Shown: piece by piece, positions 15,189-23,489 of the stretch | Position numbering within the stretch: position 1 is the first letter of the stretch | Layout: each line of letters begins with the position of its first letter | NCBI RefSeq assembly: GCF_001428005.1 | Contig: NZ_LMSB01000029.1 | Location: forward strand, 1 to 43,246 | Direction: 5' to 3' | Source of the DNA: Arthrobacter sp. Soil736 | GTDB lineage: Bacteria > Actinomycetota > Actinomycetes > Actinomycetales > Micrococcaceae | Length of the DNA: 43,246 nt | Program-made: the position numbers and the translations under genes | Notes under the pieces: model-generated | What the model was told of the DNA's origin: nothing | The model's database searches: none | What the model saw: only the letters and a program-made list of their open reading frames with translations

Positions 15189-15356
15189 ATGAACGCAAAC
15201 GCCACAACCACGCTGGAAATGCTGGACCCGAAGACGCTCACCGTTGATGCCAACGTCCGCAAGGAAGCCGGACTCACCAAGGAGTTCGTCTCTTCCATCA
15301 AAGAACACGGCGTGCTCGTGCCCGTCGTCGCCCACCTTGGACCGGCCAACCCTTAG
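15189..15356 (+). pseudogene. ParB-like partition protein, N-terminal stub
   Basis: 55 codons: MNANATTTLEMLDPKTLTVD, then ANVRKEAGLTKEFVSSIKEH and GVLVPVVAHLGPANP before a stop. This is the opening of a plasmid ParB/RepB N-terminal domain (L.P..L....NVR......EFV.SI.EHGVL.PV). Full proteins run 300 aa or more. The frame leaves the family pattern at AHLGPANP, so the rest is deleted. It points to an integrated or decayed plasmid backbone. Confidence 0.65.
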
Positions 15357-15631
15357 GGTCAACAGCATGTCTGCCCGTCCCACCAAGCCGTTTCGTCCTC
15401 CCAGGAAACACCAACAAACAGGCACCGGGTTCGCCTCTGTGGATCTCGTCGAGCGGCATTGGGGAGTTCGTTTCCCTGACGGAAGGGGGCGATCTTCAGA
15501 TGATTCTTTGAATGCGGCGTCGCGGGCATCTTTGCTGAGGCGACAGTGAGCCTTCCCCGGGATGTCGTGGAGGCCTATCCTCATCTCAGCAAGGACAGCC
15601 GTGGCTGCCGTGACGATCAGAGGGGGCTGCC
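15357..15631. other. Intergenic behind the ParB stub
   Basis: No reading frame with support on either strand; apparently the scar of the deletion that removed most of parB. Confidence 0.4.
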
Positions 15632-16234
15632 ATGAATCCTGCAAATGTTTCAGGCAGGAGACCAGGGGTTTTCGCCGCGGCCTGGGTAGCAAGTACAGCC
15701 ACTGCCTTCGCCCTCTCAGGATTGATCTTTCATTTTTCAGGAAGCCCTCCGACCATAGACGGGTTCTTCTATCCTGAAGGATTCGTGGGTGCTGTCGTCA
15801 ATGGCATCGCGACCGGTCTTCTGGTCGGCGGTGCGCAGTGGTTGATCCTCCGTACGGTGCATCTGGGGTCATGGAGGTGGCTGGTCGGTACGACAGTGGC
15901 GTTGTGGTTTGCCCACGTCATCGGCGATGTGATTTCCGACCGGTATGCCACGGCCCTTCTTGCGCTGGTTGGCGGGCTCCTCCTCGGGGCGCTGCAGTGG
16001 TGGGCCATGCGCTGGACATCCAGGACCGGGGCTATATGGACCGCCGCGTCCACCATCGCGTGGGCGGCAGGCATCTTGATCGGAAACCTACTGGGCGGAA
16101 CCGCGGAGGACTGGCGTGTCGAACACCTGATCCTCGCCAGCGCCGTCGGGATACTGCTGGGAATCACCACAGGAGTCCTGTGGATGCTAAACGCCGTCAT
16201 GGAGAAGAGACCTGCGAAGTCCTTGGCAACTTAG
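15632..16234 (+). CDS. Six-helix integral membrane protein, unknown
   Basis: The 200-aa protein has hydrophobic segments at about residues 13-36, 49-71, 82-98, 107-125, 134-153 and 167-188. Two internal motifs, GGAQWLILR and GALQWWAMR, suggest an internal repeat. The ATG at 15632 is preceded by AGGGGG six bases upstream. It is convergent with a small minus-strand frame whose stop overlaps this stop. No family named. Confidence 0.78.
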   Translation: MNPANVSGRRPGVFAAAWVASTATAFALSGLIFHFSGSPPTIDGFFYPEGFVGAVVNGIATGLLVGGAQWLILRTVHLGSWRWLVGTTVALWFAHVIGDVISDRYATALLALVGGLLLGALQWWAMRWTSRTGAIWTAASTIAWAAGILIGNLLGGTAEDWRVEHLILASAVGILLGITTGVLWMLNAVMEKRPAKSLAT

Positions 16235-16464
16235 ATGACGTCGGTCATTTGGCCTTCCATCCACTGTGCTCCTTTCTGAACGCCGGAGGCGATCGCAGTC
16301 TTCAGCTTTAGACATGGCAGCCGCACGGCACCAACGTAAGCGACCCAGCCCTTGCCGTTGGGCGGTTCCGCGCCACGGAGGTCGTCGACCAGCTGGTTCA
16401 CGGACTCCACATGCCGTATAAATCCGCTGGCTAACTGTCCGTCCCTGCATGAAGGATCACTCAT
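16231..16464 (-). CDS. Small hypothetical protein
   Basis: A 77-aa frame, MSDPSCRDGQLASGFIRHVE..., soluble and without a recognised family. The stop overlaps the convergent membrane gene by a few bases, a tight packing that favours a real gene. The ribosome site before the ATG is weak and codon use is unremarkable. Confidence 0.35.
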   Translation of the reverse strand: MSDPSCRDGQLASGFIRHVESVNQLVDDLRGAEPPNGKGWVAYVGAVRLPCLKLKTAIASGVQKGAQWMEGQMTDVI

Positions 16465-16815
16465 GCAGATCAGCATGGCATCAGCCTAAGGGTAGTCACT
16501 CCAGCGCGCCTTCGTGCGCATCTGGACGGGTCCGCGTCATAGATTTGTCCCAGCGGAAATTGGTTAATAGCCGTGGCCGTGTATTGATTGCCGCTGAATC
16601 GAAACAGGTGCTTGCCAGCCTGGAGCCTAGCCGCGAAAGTCCTGGTTGGACTGCAATCACGTCACGCGCTCCCGTCTCGATCGAGATCGTTTTGGGAACT
16701 GCGGCTTCAAGTGATCGCCGGTAGATCGTCATTGACTAATCTGTAACGAGCCCCGGGATTAAGATGAACCGTCCCGGGTTTGATGCCGCTATCTTCTGTG
16801 AGAAAGATAGTGATT

Positions 16816-18429
16816 ATGCCCAAGCAGTTTCCGCCCGAAGTCCGTGACCGTGCAGTGCGCATGACCTTGGATCGGTTGTCCGAATACCCGTCTATTTATG
16901 CTGCCTGCAAGGCACTGGCGCCGAAGCTCGGGGTCGGCCCTGAATCGCTGCGCCGCTGGGTTGTCCAGGCCCAGGTTGATGCCGGTGAGAAGACCGGTCC
17001 GAGCAGTGATGAGCTGGAGGAGATCAAGCGGCTTCGGGCTGAGGTGCGGGACTTGAAGGAGTCCAACGAGATCCTCAAACAGGCCTCGATTTTCTTCGCG
17101 AGGGAGCTCGACCCTCGCCGCCGCTCTGTTGGTTATGCGGTCGAGTCGATCTGTGCCGTCCTGCGGGAGCAGGGCGTGCAGGTCGCCGCACGAACCTACC
17201 GGGCGTGGAAGAAACGCCTGCCAGCCCTGCGCACCCTCGAAGACGCACGCATCACCGACGCACTCCGCGGCTTGAAAGTCGCCGATGCGAAGGGACGTCC
17301 CCGTCCCGAGATCATCTACGGGAGGCGGAAAATGACGCAGTGGCTGCGCCGGAACGGATTCCCGGAAGCCTCCAAACACACCGTGGACCGGCTCATGCGC
17401 GAAGAAGGGATGAACGGCCTCATCAGAGGCCGGAAGACCCGCACCACCATCCCCGGCAAGGACGGCCGCCGCGCCGGCGACCTGCTGAACAGGAACTTCA
17501 CCGCCCCGGCCCCGAACCAGATCTGGGTGACCGATTTCACCTACGTTCCGGCACTCCGCGGCTTGAAAGTCCCCGATGCGAAGGGACGCCCCCGGCCCGA
17601 GATCATCTACGGGAGGCGGAAAATGACGCAGTGGCTGCGCCGGAACGGATTCCCGGAAGCCTCCAAACACACCGTGGACCGGCTCATGCGCGAAGAGGGC
17701 ATGAACGGCCTCATCAGAGGCCGGAAGACCCGCACCACCATCCCCGGCAAGGACGGCCGCCGCGCCGGCGACCTGCTGAACAGGAACTTCACCGCCCCGG
17801 CCCCGAACCAGATCTGGGTAACTGATTTCACCTACGTCCCGGTCTACTCCGGATTCGTCTACGTCGCCCTCGTCATCGACCTGTACTCCCGCGCGATCGT
17901 CGGCTGGGAAACTTCAACCGTCAAGGACACCGCGTTCGTCGAACATTGCCTGCGGATGGCACTGTGGCGGCGCCAGCACACCGGCCGACCGGCACCGGCG
18001 GGACTGATCCATCATTCAGACGCGGGCAGCCAGTACACATCCATCCGTTACACCGACACACTGGCCTTGGAGGGCCTGCAGCCATCCATTGGCAGCGTGG
18101 GTGACGCCTATGACAACGCTGCCGCCGAGACCGTGATGGGGCTGTTCAAGAACGAGGCCGTCGCGAAGGATTCACCGTTCCGCAGCGGGGCGTTGAAAAC
18201 CGAGACCGACGTGATGGAGATCGTCTTCGAGTGGGTCCATTGGTACAACAACGAACGCCTGCATTCCGCCCTGGATCACCAGACGCCAGAGGAATATGAG
18301 CAGACATATTATGATCTACAAACCGGCCCGTTACCCGACGACGCCGCGCCAGAGGAATATGAGCAGACATATTATGATCTACAAACCGGCCCGTTACCCG
18401 ACGACGCCGCCAACAAACAGGCGGCATGA
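16816..18429 (+). CDS. IS3 transposase, OrfA-OrfB in one frame, with internal duplications
   Basis: A 537-aa protein. Residues 1-100 are the OrfA HTH and leucine zipper (MPKQFPPEVRDRAVRMTLDR...LRRWVVQAQVD...ASIFFARELDPRRR), followed without frameshift by OrfB (YAVESICAVLREQGVQVAARTYRAW). IS3 elements normally make this fusion by programmed -1 frameshifting, so a small deletion may have joined the frames. A 97-residue block is present twice, doubling the first DDE Asp (VTDFTYVP) and the preceding HTH_21 region; 21 C-terminal residues are also doubled. The second Asp (HHSDAGSQY) and the Glu are single. Probably inactive, although the frame is open throughout. Confidence 0.9.
   Translation: MPKQFPPEVRDRAVRMTLDRLSEYPSIYAACKALAPKLGVGPESLRRWVVQAQVDAGEKTGPSSDELEEIKRLRAEVRDLKESNEILKQASIFFARELDPRRRSVGYAVESICAVLREQGVQVAARTYRAWKKRLPALRTLEDARITDALRGLKVADAKGRPRPEIIYGRRKMTQWLRRNGFPEASKHTVDRLMREEGMNGLIRGRKTRTTIPGKDGRRAGDLLNRNFTAPAPNQIWVTDFTYVPALRGLKVPDAKGRPRPEIIYGRRKMTQWLRRNGFPEASKHTVDRLMREEGMNGLIRGRKTRTTIPGKDGRRAGDLLNRNFTAPAPNQIWVTDFTYVPVYSGFVYVALVIDLYSRAIVGWETSTVKDTAFVEHCLRMALWRRQHTGRPAPAGLIHHSDAGSQYTSIRYTDTLALEGLQPSIGSVGDAYDNAAAETVMGLFKNEAVAKDSPFRSGALKTETDVMEIVFEWVHWYNNERLHSALDHQTPEEYEQTYYDLQTGPLPDDAAPEEYEQTYYDLQTGPLPDDAANKQAA
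17260..17841 (+). repeat. Tandem in-frame 291-bp duplication inside the transposase
   Basis: Units 17260-17550 and 17551-17841 both begin GCACTCCGCGGCTTGAAAGT. They differ at several positions. Unit 1 ends like copy 1 of the element at bases 1-69 (GTGACCGATTTCACCTACGTT); unit 2 differs there (GTAACTGATTTC...GTC). Two diverged IS copies have therefore recombined. Confidence 0.9.
18286..18411 (+). repeat. Tandem in-frame 63-bp duplication at the transposase C-terminus
   Basis: Two units start with CCAGAGGAATATGAG at 18286 and 18349, so PEEYEQTYYDLQTGPLPDDAA occurs twice before NKQAA. The left edge of the second unit is the same CCAGAGG at which copy 1 is duplicated and copy 3 is deleted. Confidence 0.9.
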
Positions 18430-18442
18430 TTCCCGGGACGGT

Positions 18443-18559
18443 TCAAGACAATGGTTCGGGCGGCTGAGCTGAGGGGTCGTTGCCCCGCAGCCACTTGAGT
18501 GCGTAAGTGGGGGCGGTGTTGCCTTCCTCCAGGAAGAACGCCAGATGGGAGCCCTGCAT
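18443..18559 (-). pseudogene. C-terminal stump of an unknown protein cut by IS3
   Basis: The frame MQGSHLAFFLEEGNTAPTYA, then LKWLRGNDPSAQPPEPLS, stops inside the IS end. It looks like real coding sequence, but I do not recognise the family. Upstream (18560-18869) both strands are closed in all convincing frames, so only this end remains. Confidence 0.35.
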
Positions 18560-18869
18560 CTCACATTCCCTCGTGCCGCGATCTGGGCTCGGGCGCAATC
18601 CAGATCAACGCGGACTAGGACGCTGAGCTTCTCCTTCAAGAGTTGACCACCCTTCTTCGGGCCGCGAGCTGCGGCCACCGCCAAGCCTAGGTAGCAACTG
18701 TGACCTGACGATGGTTTTCGGAGGCTGACAGTTACAGCGCCACCCCTGGCGGGTAGAGTGACATCACTCGCAATCGCCTTCCCGCCGCGGCGGCGGGGAC
18801 CGTCACGCGGTCCTCCAGTTGTGACGCGAGCGTCCGCTCCTGCCGAATAGCGGATGTGATCTGGCACCG

Positions 18870-19160
18870 TCACTCGGTCATGGTGTCGGCATGCCGATGG
18901 GCTACCTTCCATTCGCCGCCTTCGCGGCGATACACCTCTGATGACTTCGTCTTCGGCCGGACAGGGTTTGCGTCTAGTATGCCTGCCCAGAACTTGCGGC
19001 CTGGTCGATCGCTTCGTCCGCCGGTCAGATTCCGGATAGTTTCCATACGGTCCGTGATGGCGGCAGCTTTGGCTGCTTCTTCGGTTGAGGCGGGAAGGGT
19101 GATGCGGTCCGTGGGTTCGATGGAGCTGCCACGTATCAGGGCGGCGAGGCCGCTGCACCG
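18870..19160 (-). pseudogene. Remnant with SnoaL/NTF2-like C-terminus
   Basis: The open frame without a usable start ends SSEVYRREGGEWKVAHRHADTMTE, the closing pattern of DUF4440/SnoaL-like proteins (VYRREDGEWKVVHRHAD). The part before it (ITLPASTEEAAKAAAITDRM...) is unlike that family. It is either a fusion scar or a very divergent protein. Confidence 0.4.
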
Positions 19161-19178
19161 AACTGGCCGTGCCGGTCA

Positions 19179-19265
19179 AACCTGATCCACCTCGCCTACG
19201 GCATCGAGGAGGTCGAGTACCTCATCGCGGACCTTGAACAGCCGTTCACCAATATCAGCAGCTAG
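19179..19265 (+). pseudogene. C-terminal stump of a Cys/Met-metabolism PLP enzyme
   Basis: The frame NLIHLAYGIEEVEYLIADLE then QPFTNISS and a stop matches the end of O-acetylhomoserine sulfhydrylase-type enzymes (LRLSVGIE...DDLIADLEQAL). Nothing of the body is present upstream. Confidence 0.5.
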
Positions 19266-19405
19266 CTCTGGCGGGATGGCAGGCCGGGGCCCTTGGCATG
19301 GCGACGTGGCGGAGCTGTTCGGGAGTCTATTGACCGCCTACCGGGCCAGGTCTACGGTTGCGATTGCCGGGCGAATCTCGGCCTCGATTTCTATGGAGGT
19401 CCATT

Positions 19406-19696
19406 ATGGCTATTGCAGTAATCGCGGATTTCTCGGGCACACTCGAGGATTACGACAAAACCCTGGAACGCTTGGGGATGACGCCTGGCGGGCCTGGCGC
19501 CGCGGGCGGGCTGTTCCACTGGGTGTCCGGCACCGAGGGTGGATCCCGGATCGTGGATGTGTGGCAGACCCGGGAACAGGCGGATGCCTTCTATCAGGAC
19601 ACGATCGGCCCCATCACCGCGGAACTGGGAATCCAGCCACCGGAGATGACCTACTACGAAATTCACAATTTCCAGACGGCTGGACCTGACGCCTGA
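19406..19696 (+). CDS. Small ABM-like (dimeric alpha/beta barrel) protein
   Basis: The 96-aa protein reads MAIAVIADFSGTLEDYDKTL...GLFHWVSGTEGGSRIVDVWQTREQADAFYQDTIGP. It resembles antibiotic-biosynthesis-monooxygenase-fold proteins of actinobacteria (HW......G..V.DVW.SREQ...F....IGP). The ATG at 19406 follows GGAGG by six bases; upstream codons in frame lack a site. A single gene of intact length, flanked by gene stumps. Confidence 0.8.
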   Translation: MAIAVIADFSGTLEDYDKTLERLGMTPGGPGAAGGLFHWVSGTEGGSRIVDVWQTREQADAFYQDTIGPITAELGIQPPEMTYYEIHNFQTAGPDA

Positions 19697-19772
19697 CCAC
19701 GTTGATGCCCGCATCATTGCGGAACGCCCTGCGTGGTCACCGGGGCGTTCCGACTTTGGATAATTCAAAAAG

Positions 19773-20455
19773 ATGAGGAGTATGGCCTCCCTGCGGGTTC
19801 CCGTGCGAATATCGGCGCTTTCATTGGCGGTGAGCGGCATCGATGCGGCGGTTTCGGTGCCGCTGCATCCCAACATCCTGAACCAGCCCATCGGCGAGGT
19901 AATTCGGAACACTCCCGCTTGGGTGGGCCTTCACCTTTTCGCCGCACTGGTCTGCGTTTTGTCGGTAATCGGTGTGGCAGGAGTTGTTGCCGCTCACGAG
20001 GGCAGGCTGGGCCGGACGGGACAAACAGGCCTACTCCTGACCTTGCTGGGCTCCGCCGCGGCGGGCGCGGTTGCGTCGGTTGAAGCCTTGGCATTCCCCG
20101 CGGTGGCCGACACTGCGCCGCAATTGCTTGACCTCAACGGACCGCTGTTCAATTGGCCGTTTATCGGAATGGGAATCATAGCCTTGTGCTGGTTGGTGGG
20201 CATGGGGTTACGGGTGTCGCTGCCGCGCGGGCGGCAATGTTTCCCCGTGGCGCCGGTGTTCTTCTAGCCGTCGGTGCCTTGGGGTTCATTGTTCTTGCCG
20301 GACCGTTCGTACCGGTTGCGAACGTGGCAGCAGGCATCGTGTTCGGCGCCGCCCAGATGTGGTGGACCTGGCTTCTGTGGCGCCCGAATCGGGGTCATCT
20401 GAACGACCGCGTGGGCATGATAAGGGAGGCCGGCCGGAACCCACCAAGCCCGTGA
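19773..20455 (+). pseudogene. Membrane protein gene broken by a frameshift
   Basis: Frame 1 (19773-20267) encodes four hydrophobic helices up to GIIALCWLVGMGLRVSLPRG. The continuation AARAAMFPRGAGVLLAVGAL and FIVLAGPFVPVANVAAGIVFGAAQMWWTWLLWRPN lies in another frame (20153-20455). One small indel near 20190-20225 separates them. Joined, the protein would be about 220 aa with six helices. Sequencing error is an alternative to a real mutation. Confidence 0.6.
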
Positions 20456-20706
20456 GCGTCGACGCCAGCACCACATGGAGATCGGTATTCGGCCTATGTC
20501 CTTGGCAAGAGAGCCGAATCCCTCCCACATTCGACTACTGTTCGTTCAAGCTGGGGGCGACAGGCCTTCGTGCACACGGGATAGGGGAGCCTATGACATC
20601 TGATTTTGCATCACAGGAGTTTCCGCCAGGGCACGGTTCGGCGCCGACGATGCCCGAAATGAAAAACGCTGCCTAAAACTCAAGACAAACATCAAAGTTC
20701 TGACCC

Positions 20707-21104
20707 TGAACCGTCCCGGGAATCATGCCGCCTGTTTGTTGGCGGCGTCGTCGGGTAACGGGCCGGTTTGTAGATCATAATATGTCTGCTCATATTCCTC
20801 TGGCTCGAAGACGATCTCCATCACGTCGCTTTCGGTTTTCAACGCCCCGCTGCGGAACGGTGAATCCTTCGCTACGGCCTCGTTCTTGAACAACCCCATC
20901 ACGGTCTCGGCGGCGGCATTGTCATAGGCATCACCCACGCTGCCAATGGACGGCTGCATGCCCTCCAAGGCCAGTGTGTCGGTGTAACGGATGGAGGTGT
21001 ACTGGCTGCCCGCATCTGAGTGATGGATCAGTCCGACCGGTGCCGGGCGTCCGGTGTGTTGGCGCCGCCACAGGGCCATCCGCAGGCAGTGTTCGACGAA
21101 CGCG
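20707..21104 (-). pseudogene. IS3 transposase remnant (copy 3), internally deleted
   Basis: The right part of the same IS3 element, inverted. Its end TGAACCGTCCCGGG starts at 20707, and homology stops sharply at 21104 after the FVEHCLRMALW region. An 18-codon stretch (WVHWYNNERLHSALDHQT in the other copies) is missing between VMEIVFE and PEEYEQTYY, exactly before CCAGAGG (junction 20803/20804). The first catalytic Asp is lost, so it cannot move by itself. Confidence 0.9.
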
Positions 21105-21891
21105 TTCAAGCTGCGGGACACGCAGTCTTCCTCGGCAAGATGGGTGGAACCATGCATGTGAGAGCGGGCGGAACGCAGCGCTGGAGGAAAGTGCAGTCGC
21201 GCTGGGGCGCTGACGGTCGAAGGTGAGCTGACGAACAAGGGCATTCGTGGGTGCATGGCGTACATACGGTGATCGACCCCTTCGAGGGAAGTCGCTGAAA
21301 CGCTTGTGCATTTGAGCAATCAATACCCACCCCTCTTGTGAACTATCTCTGGCGAACTCTCGGGGATGGGTCTCACAGCCCTGCCGTGCCGCATGCATAA
21401 GCAAAGTGGCTGTTCAGAGGGGATTTTCGCTACCCACCCCTGAGGTAAGAGTTGGTGCCGACTCTGACGATCGTCAGGCCGCGCCTATGCATCACGAGGC
21501 GGCCGTTGTTGAGAGCTTTGGGACGGAGATACCAGCTGTTGTTGCACCCAGCCGACCGTGGGGTCGTAGCATGCGATCAGACAGACCATCGCGTACAGAT
21601 TGAGTACGGTCTTCCTGCCCAGCAATCGGGGGAGGGGCCCGGCCGCGCCGCCGAGGCGGGGATCGGCCGACGCGGATATTGGGCTTAGTCCACGATCAGC
21701 TACACCAATAATTTCTTCATCTTCCGAGCGTGGCAGTCGGCCAAGACGAGTACAAATAAAGCAATCAGGACCAGAAACTGTTTAGATTTCCAGCCCTGAT
21801 TTAGTTTGTGGATATGTAGTTTACTCGCTGAAACACTCGATCTGCCGGTGCCGATCGGATGAAATCGCTAGCCTCCTGAGCGGCTTCGGTT
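21105..21891. other. 787 bp without recognisable gene
   Basis: No open frame with support. TACCCACCCCT occurs twice in direct orientation (21324 and 21431). The right part (21680-21880) is markedly AT-richer than the surroundings, fitting a region bound by the adjacent Lsr2 product. No known riboswitch or tRNA was recognised. Confidence 0.4.
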
Positions 21892-22218
21892 TTAGTGTGC
21901 CGCTTGGTACTTCTCCACGATCTCGGCCTGAATACGGCCGCGCGTGTTGACCTGGAGGCCGTTATCAAGCGCCCACTGGCGAATAGCCTTGGAGTCCGTG
22001 CCACCGGTCGTGGTTTTACGCCCTGCCGGCCGGCCGCGGCCTCCTGATGTTTTACGGGCGACGTTGGTGTAGCGGCTCAAAGCGCTTCGGAGTTCATTCG
22101 CGTGCGCTTCGTTGAGATCAATCTCATATTCGGTGCCATCGAAGGCGAATTGGATGGTCTCGCTGGCTTCTGAGCCGTCGAGGTCATCTGCCAAAAGGGT
22201 TACTACTTTACGTGCCAT
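21892..22218 (-). CDS. lsr2: Lsr2-family nucleoid-associated protein
   Basis: The 108-aa protein reads MARKVVTLLADDLDGSEASETIQFAFDGTEYEIDLNEAHANELRSAL (N-terminal dimerisation domain, 1-60). A basic Gly-rich linker follows (KTSGGRGRPAGRKTTT). The C-terminal DNA-binding domain is SKAIRQWALDNGLQVNTRGRIQAEIVEKY, with the RGR minor-groove hook. Lsr2 coats AT-rich foreign DNA in actinobacteria. It lies 12 bp after an unknown 293-aa gene, probably one operon, inside the AT-rich patch. It is likely an accessory copy carried by the mobile region, not the chromosomal one. Confidence 0.93.
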   Translation of the reverse strand: MARKVVTLLADDLDGSEASETIQFAFDGTEYEIDLNEAHANELRSALSRYTNVARKTSGGRGRPAGRKTTTGGTDSKAIRQWALDNGLQVNTRGRIQAEIVEKYQAAH

Positions 22219-22230
22219 ATTGAAAGGCTA

Positions 22231-23112
22231 TCAGTCGTATTTCGGGAAGGGTCTTTTGATGGCTAGTTTCTCATCGAGTTCCTTTGCCGCACGCATGAGT
22301 GGGTCACTGATACTCGAACTGAGTCTGAATCCTTCGGCCTTGCCCAGCAGGAATGTAATCGCGGCGTCATGGCGTTTTGGGATGGACGCAGCGGCGCGCC
22401 ATTCTTGGGTGTGGCGGAGCTCTTCAGCAAGCTCCTCCAGCTGAGGCTTGAGGGTTATCTCAAACTCCAAGACGCGACGGGCAAGCGTGGTGCTGGCGCG
22501 TGAAGCGGCAGGTTCGGTCACTTGATCTTCGACGTTCTGCTGGGCCGCTAGCTGGGCTTGAGCCGTGGGGATTCGCTTGGTCGGCATCGCGGCGCGGAAT
22601 TCATGAGAGTCCATAAGCAGCGCCACCAACGCATCAATTTCAGAGTCCCGCGTCTTCGCCTGGACGACGGATTGACGTTGGCCTTCATAAGTAGCTTCGG
22701 CCATGTCGACGGCCAATTGCCGCCGCCAGTCCGCCGTAGCGCTCCACTCGTAGGTCAATCCCTGGGCGCCCCAGCGCAGCCACAGCCGCTCATTTTCACC
22801 CCGGTATTTGCCATCGGCCTTCCGGACCAGCTGCCGGAGCTCCGCCACCGTCGGTGAGTCTTCCGGGAAATTCTCATCGATCTGGACAAGTAGGTCTGTG
22901 AGGTCGAATTCGTCCATGTCCACCGATACGAACGGAGCGGCGCTCAGCGCGGCGGCTTCAATCGCTTCCTCGACGCTCACGCTTTCCCCATCCAGTGTCA
23001 CGTCTGGCTCATTCAAGTACATGGCGTCGAAGACGCGGATCTTATTGTTGGCGGCCAGCGCGGGCGCGCGGGCGGCCATCTCGGCCAAGTCTGATGAGGT
23101 AATAGCTGTCAT
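22231..23112 (-). CDS. Unknown 293-aa protein upstream of lsr2
   Basis: Soluble, acidic in its first half (VEEAIEAAALSAAPFVSVDMDEFDLTDLLVQIDENFPEDSPTVAELRQLVRKADGKYRG). There is a helical middle (WRRQLAVDMAEATYEGQRQSVVQAKTRDSEIDALVALLMDSHEFR) and a coiled C-terminal part (ARRVLEFEITLKPQLEELAEELRHTQEWRAA). No signal peptide or membrane helix. The ATG at 23112 begins MTAITSSDLAEM; an upstream start would add ten residues. I recognise no family. Pairing with lsr2 at 12 bp suggests co-transcription, and phage-associated origin is possible given the terminase relic behind it. Confidence 0.7.
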   Translation of the reverse strand: MTAITSSDLAEMAARAPALAANNKIRVFDAMYLNEPDVTLDGESVSVEEAIEAAALSAAPFVSVDMDEFDLTDLLVQIDENFPEDSPTVAELRQLVRKADGKYRGENERLWLRWGAQGLTYEWSATADWRRQLAVDMAEATYEGQRQSVVQAKTRDSEIDALVALLMDSHEFRAAMPTKRIPTAQAQLAAQQNVEDQVTEPAASRASTTLARRVLEFEITLKPQLEELAEELRHTQEWRAAASIPKRHDAAITFLLGKAEGFRLSSSISDPLMRAAKELDEKLAIKRPFPKYD

Positions 23113-23194
23113 AGCAGTGACTATAGGGTGGGGCGCTGACAATTTGCCTTTTGCGTCGTCCGCTTGACGGCAACAGGTCAGTCGTCATAATTAG

Positions 23195-23435
23195 GGCACC
23201 ACGGCTAGATTCACCAAATACTCAAAATCGCTCGTGAAGAAGGCGCAAGCCTATTTGGATAGCTGTGTTGATACGCATCAGGTGGTCAGAACCGGAACGC
23301 GCATGGCGGTCCGTACTGTCGTCAACATCCCCACCATGGAGGGCTTGGCGTTGGCCCTGGGAGTCGCTCGCCACACGATCTAAGACTGGGCCAGGGATCC
23401 GAAATATGCCCGAGTTTTCGCACAGAAGCGACTCT
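23195..23435 (+). pseudogene. Phage terminase small-subunit remnant
   Basis: Reading KYSKSLVKKAQAYLDSCVDT, HQVVRTGTRMAVRTVVNIPT, then MEGLALALGVARHTI-stop-DWARDPKYARVF. This is the pattern of phage DNA-packaging small subunits (IPT.EGLA..LGV.R.TIYDWA.DP..). The conserved Tyr of HTIYDWA is a TAA stop, and no start codon remains. A prophage scar close to lsr2. Confidence 0.6.
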
Positions 23436-23489
23436 TTCAGTGTTGCCCTTCACGTATCATCTTGGATGACGACAAAACTTGGGGGATAT

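Larger units (their letters stand above)
16765..18445 (+). mobile_element. Complete IS3-family element (copy 2), 1681 bp
   Basis: Terminal inverted repeats TGAACCGTCCCGGG (16765) and CCCGGGACGGTTCA (to 18445) are flanked on both sides by AGA, a 3-bp target duplication typical of IS3. Without its two internal duplications (291 and 63 bp) the element would be 1327 bp, a normal size. Confidence 0.92.

Noticed and set aside
16789..17670. Long minus-strand frame across the IS3 transposase
   Set aside because: Antisense shadow; it only repeats because the sense sequence is duplicated.
21105..21450. Possible glycine-type riboswitch around the two TACCCACCCCT words
   Set aside because: No conserved riboswitch core or downstream gene in the right orientation could be found.
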